A DNA stretch of 64,000 nucleotides from Poriferisodalis sp965208485 (GTDB lineage Bacteria > Actinomycetota > Acidimicrobiia > Acidimicrobiales > Poriferisodalaceae). The DNA lies in NCBI RefSeq assembly GCF_965208485.1, contig NZ_OZ242344.1, forward strand, positions 4,278,001-4,342,000, in the 5' to 3' direction. The number at the start of each line of letters is the position of its first letter. Position 1 is the first letter of the stretch. A program made the translations under genes and the position numbers. The notes under the pieces are model-generated. The model was not told the origin of the DNA, made no database searches, and saw only the letters and a list, made by a program, of their open reading frames with translations. This document shows positions 61,476-64,000 of this stretch, one piece after another.

Positions 61476-64000
61476 TCAGTCTTGGGCGAGGATGCGTCGG
61501 GCTGCCCGGGCGGCAGTGTCGGTGCGGGTCTGGCCGGTGATGCGCTCGATGTCAGTGCGGTCGGGCGCGGCTGCGGCGACAGCGTCGCGGACCTCGTCGC
61601 TGACCGCTGAGCGGCCGCCGACGATGATCACCGATACCGGCTCGTACTCGTCGATGAGCGTCTCCGCGGCATCGGAAAGCGCCGCCGCTTCGGTGTAGAT
61701 CACTGCTGCGTTGTCGCTGGCGGCCGCCAGCGCTGCCGCGACGCCCACGTCAGGCGGCGACCAGCCGTTCGCTGTCACCAAGGTGACCCTCGCGGCGTCC
61801 TCGGGGTCGCCGAGCACACGCCTCGCTGCCGCTGCCGCGGTCGCGACACGGTCAGCGCCGGACACACGCGACGTGCTTGCCTGCCCGCCCGCCGCGTCAG
61901 CGGCCTGCTGCTGCGCAGCCGCGCTGACCGCTGCCTCGCCGCCTATCACTACTACCTCCTCGGTGGGGTACTCGCGCAGCAGCGCAGCCGACTCCTCAGC
62001 CAACGCGCCGCTGCCGGTGTACAGCACCGCCGCGCGGTCCCCGCTGGCGGCTGCCAGCGCTGCCGCGACGCCCACGTCAGGCGGCGACCAGCCGTTCGCT
62101 ATCACGAACGTGACCCCGCCGCCGGCAGCGCCGCCGAGCACACGCCGCGCTGCCGCCGCCGCGGTCGCGACACGATCCGATCCCGACACCAGCGACACGA
62201 ACGTGTCCCGCGACGCCGCGCGGATCTCGTTCACCACCGCCCGAGGCACCGCCGCCGGGCCGCCCACCAACAGCACCTCAGCCGGCAGCGCATCCCTCAG
62301 CAGCCTCTCCACCTCTGCGGGCAGCTCCTCCTCGTCCTCAGCGGCGTACACCACCGCGCCGCCCTCACGGGCCGCCAGCACCGCCGCCACACCCACATCA
62401 GCAGCGCTCCACCCATTGGCCAGCACCAGCGTCGCCACGCCGGTCTCCAGACCAGAACCGCCGCCGCTGCCCGTGCTGGGAGGCGTGCTGCCGCCGCTGC
62501 TGCCTGTGCTGGGAGGCGTGCTGCCGCCGCTGCCCGTGCTGGGAGGCGTGGAGACGGCGCTGCAAGCGCTGAGGCCGAGCTGCTGCCCGCTCAGCAGGCT
62601 CACCAGCGCGACAGGAATGCACCCCGACAGGCTGTTGCCGGACAGCCAGAGCCCGGTGAGGCCGGCGAGGCCGCCGAGTTCAGGCGGAATCGGGCCCGTC
62701 AGATCGTTGTCGGACAGGATGAGCCTAGTGAGGCCGGCGAGGCCGCCGAGTTCAGGCGGAATCGGACCCGACAGGCTGTTCAGGTTCAGCCGGAGCTCGG
62801 TGAGGCCGGCGAGGCCGCCGAGTTCAGGCGGAATCGGGCCCGTCAGATCGTTTTGCGACAAGTCGAGCTCGGTGAGGCCGGCGAGGCCGCCGAGTTCAGG
62901 CGGAATCGGGCCCGTCAGATCGTTGTTGGACAGCCAGAGCCCGGTGAGGCCGGCGAGGCCGCCGAGTTCAGGCGGAACCGAACCCGACAGCTGGCTGCCG
63001 TCCAGCGAGAGCTCGGTGACGCGGGGAGGGCTGCCCGCGACGGTGACGCCGTCCCAACCGGACATCGCCACCGAAGTGCTCCAGTTCAGCGACGCTGCGG
63101 TGCTGGCGCCGATGAGAATCGGCTGAGCGTCGAGCAGGACCTCGCAATCGGCGATGAGACCAGCGTCGGTCGCGGAGCTCGACACCGCAGCAGTGCCAGA
63201 GCACATCGAACCCGAACTGCCGCCCATGTTGTCAGGCGGCACAGTCGTCGGCGGCACAGTGACCGGCGGCACAGTCGTCGGCGGTGTAGTGCCTTGGCCG
63301 CACGGGCTCAGGCCGAGGTCCTGGTCCCTCAGCAACTCCACCAGCGCCACGGGAATGCACCCCGACAGAGAGTTGCCCGACAGCCGGAGCCGCCTCAGAC
63401 TGCCCAGACCGCCCAGCTCAGCCGGGATCGGTCCGGTCAGGCTGTTGTCGCTCAAGTCCAGCACCGTCAACCCCGACAGGCCGCCCAGCTCAGCCGGGAT
63501 CTGACCCGACAGGCCGTTGCCGCCCAAGTCCAGCTGGGTCAGGCTGCTCAGATCGCCCAGCTCGTCAGGAATCGGACCCGACAGGCCGTTGTTGGCCAAG
63601 TCCAGCACCGTCAACCCCGACAGACCGCCCAGCTCAGCCGGGATCTGACCCGACAGACCGTTGTTGCCCAAATACAGCTGGGTCAGGCTGCTCAGATCGC
63701 CCAGCTCGTCGGGGATCGAGCCCGTCAGGCCGTTGCCGCCCAAGTTCAGCCGGGTCAGGCTGCTCAGATCGCCCAAGTCAGCCGGGATCGAGCCCGTCAG
63801 GCCGTTGCCGCCCAAGTCCAGCCGGGTCAGGCTGCTCAGATCGCCCAAGTCAGCCGGGATCGAGCCCGTCAGGCCGTTGCCGCCCAAGTCCAGCCGGGTC
63901 AGGCTGCTCAGATCGCCCAGGTCGTCGGGGATCGAGCCCGTCAGGCCGTTGCCGCCCAAGTCCAGCCGGGTCAGGCTGCTCAGATCGCCCAGCTGCGTCG
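61476..64000 (-). CDS. Surface protein with plant-type LRR arrays and three cell-wall-binding-2 repeats (N-terminus outside window)
   Basis: The frame runs off the window end, so more than 840 residues. In order from the N-terminal side: at least eight 24-residue LRRs of plant type (GNGLTGSIPADLGDLSSLTR) with a cap; a Thr/Pro linker; an LRRNT-like segment with CSGTAA, DCEVLLD and MSGWDGVTVAG, as in plant receptor-kinase LRRs; five more LRRs (NNDLTGPIPPELGGLAGLTE) with a cap; a Gly/Ser/Pro linker. Then come three ~105-residue cell-wall-binding-2 repeats, each with ANGWSxxDVGVAAxLAA, V(V/I)GG and SGxDRVATAAAAARR or a variant. CWB2 repeats anchor proteins non-covalently to the envelope, and LRRs mediate protein contacts, so this is a displayed adhesin- or receptor-like protein. 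Confidence 0.9.
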   Translation of the reverse strand, partial: TQLGDLSSLTRLDLGGNGLTGSIPDDLGDLSSLTRLDLGGNGLTGSIPADLGDLSSLTRLDLGGNGLTGSIPADLGDLSSLTRLNLGGNGLTGSIPDELGDLSSLTQLYLGNNGLSGQIPAELGGLSGLTVLDLANNGLSGPIPDELGDLSSLTQLDLGGNGLSGQIPAELGGLSGLTVLDLSDNSLTGPIPAELGGLGSLRRLRLSGNSLSGCIPVALVELLRDQDLGLSPCGQGTTPPTTVPPVTVPPTTVPPDNMGGSSGSMCSGTAAVSSSATDAGLIADCEVLLDAQPILIGASTAASLNWSTSVAMSGWDGVTVAGSPPRVTELSLDGSQLSGSVPPELGGLAGLTGLWLSNNDLTGPIPPELGGLAGLTELDLSQNDLTGPIPPELGGLAGLTELRLNLNSLSGPIPPELGGLAGLTRLILSDNDLTGPIPPELGGLAGLTGLWLSGNSLSGCIPVALVSLLSGQQLGLSACSAVSTPPSTGSGGSTPPSTGSSGGSTPPSTGSGGGSGLETGVATLVLANGWSAADVGVAAVLAAREGGAVVYAAEDEEELPAEVERLLRDALPAEVLLVGGPAAVPRAVVNEIRAASRDTFVSLVSGSDRVATAAAAARRVLGGAAGGGVTFVIANGWSPPDVGVAAALAAASGDRAAVLYTGSGALAEESAALLREYPTEEVVVIGGEAAVSAAAQQQAADAAGGQASTSRVSGADRVATAAAAARRVLGDPEDAARVTLVTANGWSPPDVGVAAALAAASDNAAVIYTEAAALSDAAETLIDEYEPVSVIIVGGRSAVSDEVRDAVAAAAPDRTDIERITGQTRTDTAARAARRILAQD
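62630..63010 (-). repeat. 72-bp DNA tandem repeats (LRR array 2)
   Basis: Five near-identical 72-bp units sharing GAGGCCGCCGAGTTCAGGCG on the plus strand; each codes one LRR of the Pro-Pro-Glu-Leu type. DNA-level identity extends to synonymous sites, indicating recent homogenisation. Confidence 0.85.
63380..64000 (-). repeat. 72-bp DNA tandem repeats (LRR array 1)
   Basis: At least eight 72-bp units continuing past the window end. The outer four are almost identical (sharing AGGCCGTTGCCGCCCAAGT), while the inner ones alternate between two unit types (LGDLSSLTQ and LGGLSGLTV). The sequence differs from array 2. Confidence 0.85.

Noticed and set aside
61476..64000. CRISPR array or satellite DNA in the repeated region
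   Set aside because: Repeats are direct 72-bp units in one continuous coding frame giving LRRs; there are no unique spacers.

Overview
The window is 64 kb of very GC-rich actinobacterial chromosome, fully packed with genes on both strands. Several features point to an uncultured marine Acidimicrobiia-like actinobacterium: F420/deazaflavin-type enzymes (LLM-class, PPOX and DDN folds), leaderless TANNNT promoters, lipobox oligopeptide-type transport, and cell-wall-binding-repeat proteins. The mix of sulfatases, phytanoyl-CoA-type dioxygenases, CaiB CoA-transferases and a plant-type LRR surface protein is what I would expect of a host- or particle-associated (for example sponge) lineage. The taxonomic reading is inference; no rRNA or other marker gene is present.

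Layout. (1) 1-8292: a reductive-dehalogenase-like Fe-S protein (5' end outside the window), an SdsA1-type alkyl sulfatase, two cytochromes P450, a tandem-domain TetR regulator and a TauD-type dioxygenase. (2) 8421-17048: a tightly packed, partly overlapping operon of an oligopeptide-type ABC importer (lipoprotein, permease, a permease-ATPase fusion, second ATPase), a formylglycine sulfatase and a CaiB CoA-transferase. (3) 17175-24772: small enzymes (SnoaL-like, RidA, GNAT, two PhyH, DDN-type, methyltransferase, apt, PPOX) interrupted by a 5'-truncated N6-adenine DNA methyltransferase and its small partner. (4) 24941-32995: a second catabolic cluster (MBL hydrolase, large arylsulfatase, unknown protein, haloalkane dehalogenase, DUF1330, dimethylformamidase-like, carotenoid oxygenase). 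(5) 33201-41361: small secreted and unknown proteins, a ring-cleavage-type VOC enzyme, M24 peptidase, FAD oxidoreductase, Nudix and flavin monooxygenase, with gene fragments and a MITE-like element between them. (6) 41561-46996: two tandem paralogous double-domain CoA-transferases separated by a miniature tmRNA-like element. (7) 47148-61310: housekeeping and lipid genes (tag, 5-formyl-THF cyclo-ligase, SDR, MFS, surE, metallophosphoesterase, ABC-F, LLM enzymes, alkyl-DHAP-synthase-like FAD enzyme, acyl-CoA dehydrogenase, YbaK), with an ISL3-type transposase remnant fused to an oxidoreductase remnant. (8) 61476-end: a surface protein with two plant-type LRR arrays and three cell-wall-binding-2 repeats, incomplete at its N-terminus.

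Functionally the region reads as scavenging of halogenated, sulfated and aliphatic or aromatic organic matter: import by the Opp/Dpp system, desulfation and dehalogenation, oxygenase attack, then CoA activation and beta-oxidation. The most unusual non-coding content is a five-copy dispersed repeat of about 85-100 bp usually placed just upstream of genes, a tmRNA-like element lacking the mRNA domain, a 107-bp inverted-repeat element, recurrent 11-18 bp tandem duplications in spacers, and many gene remnants.
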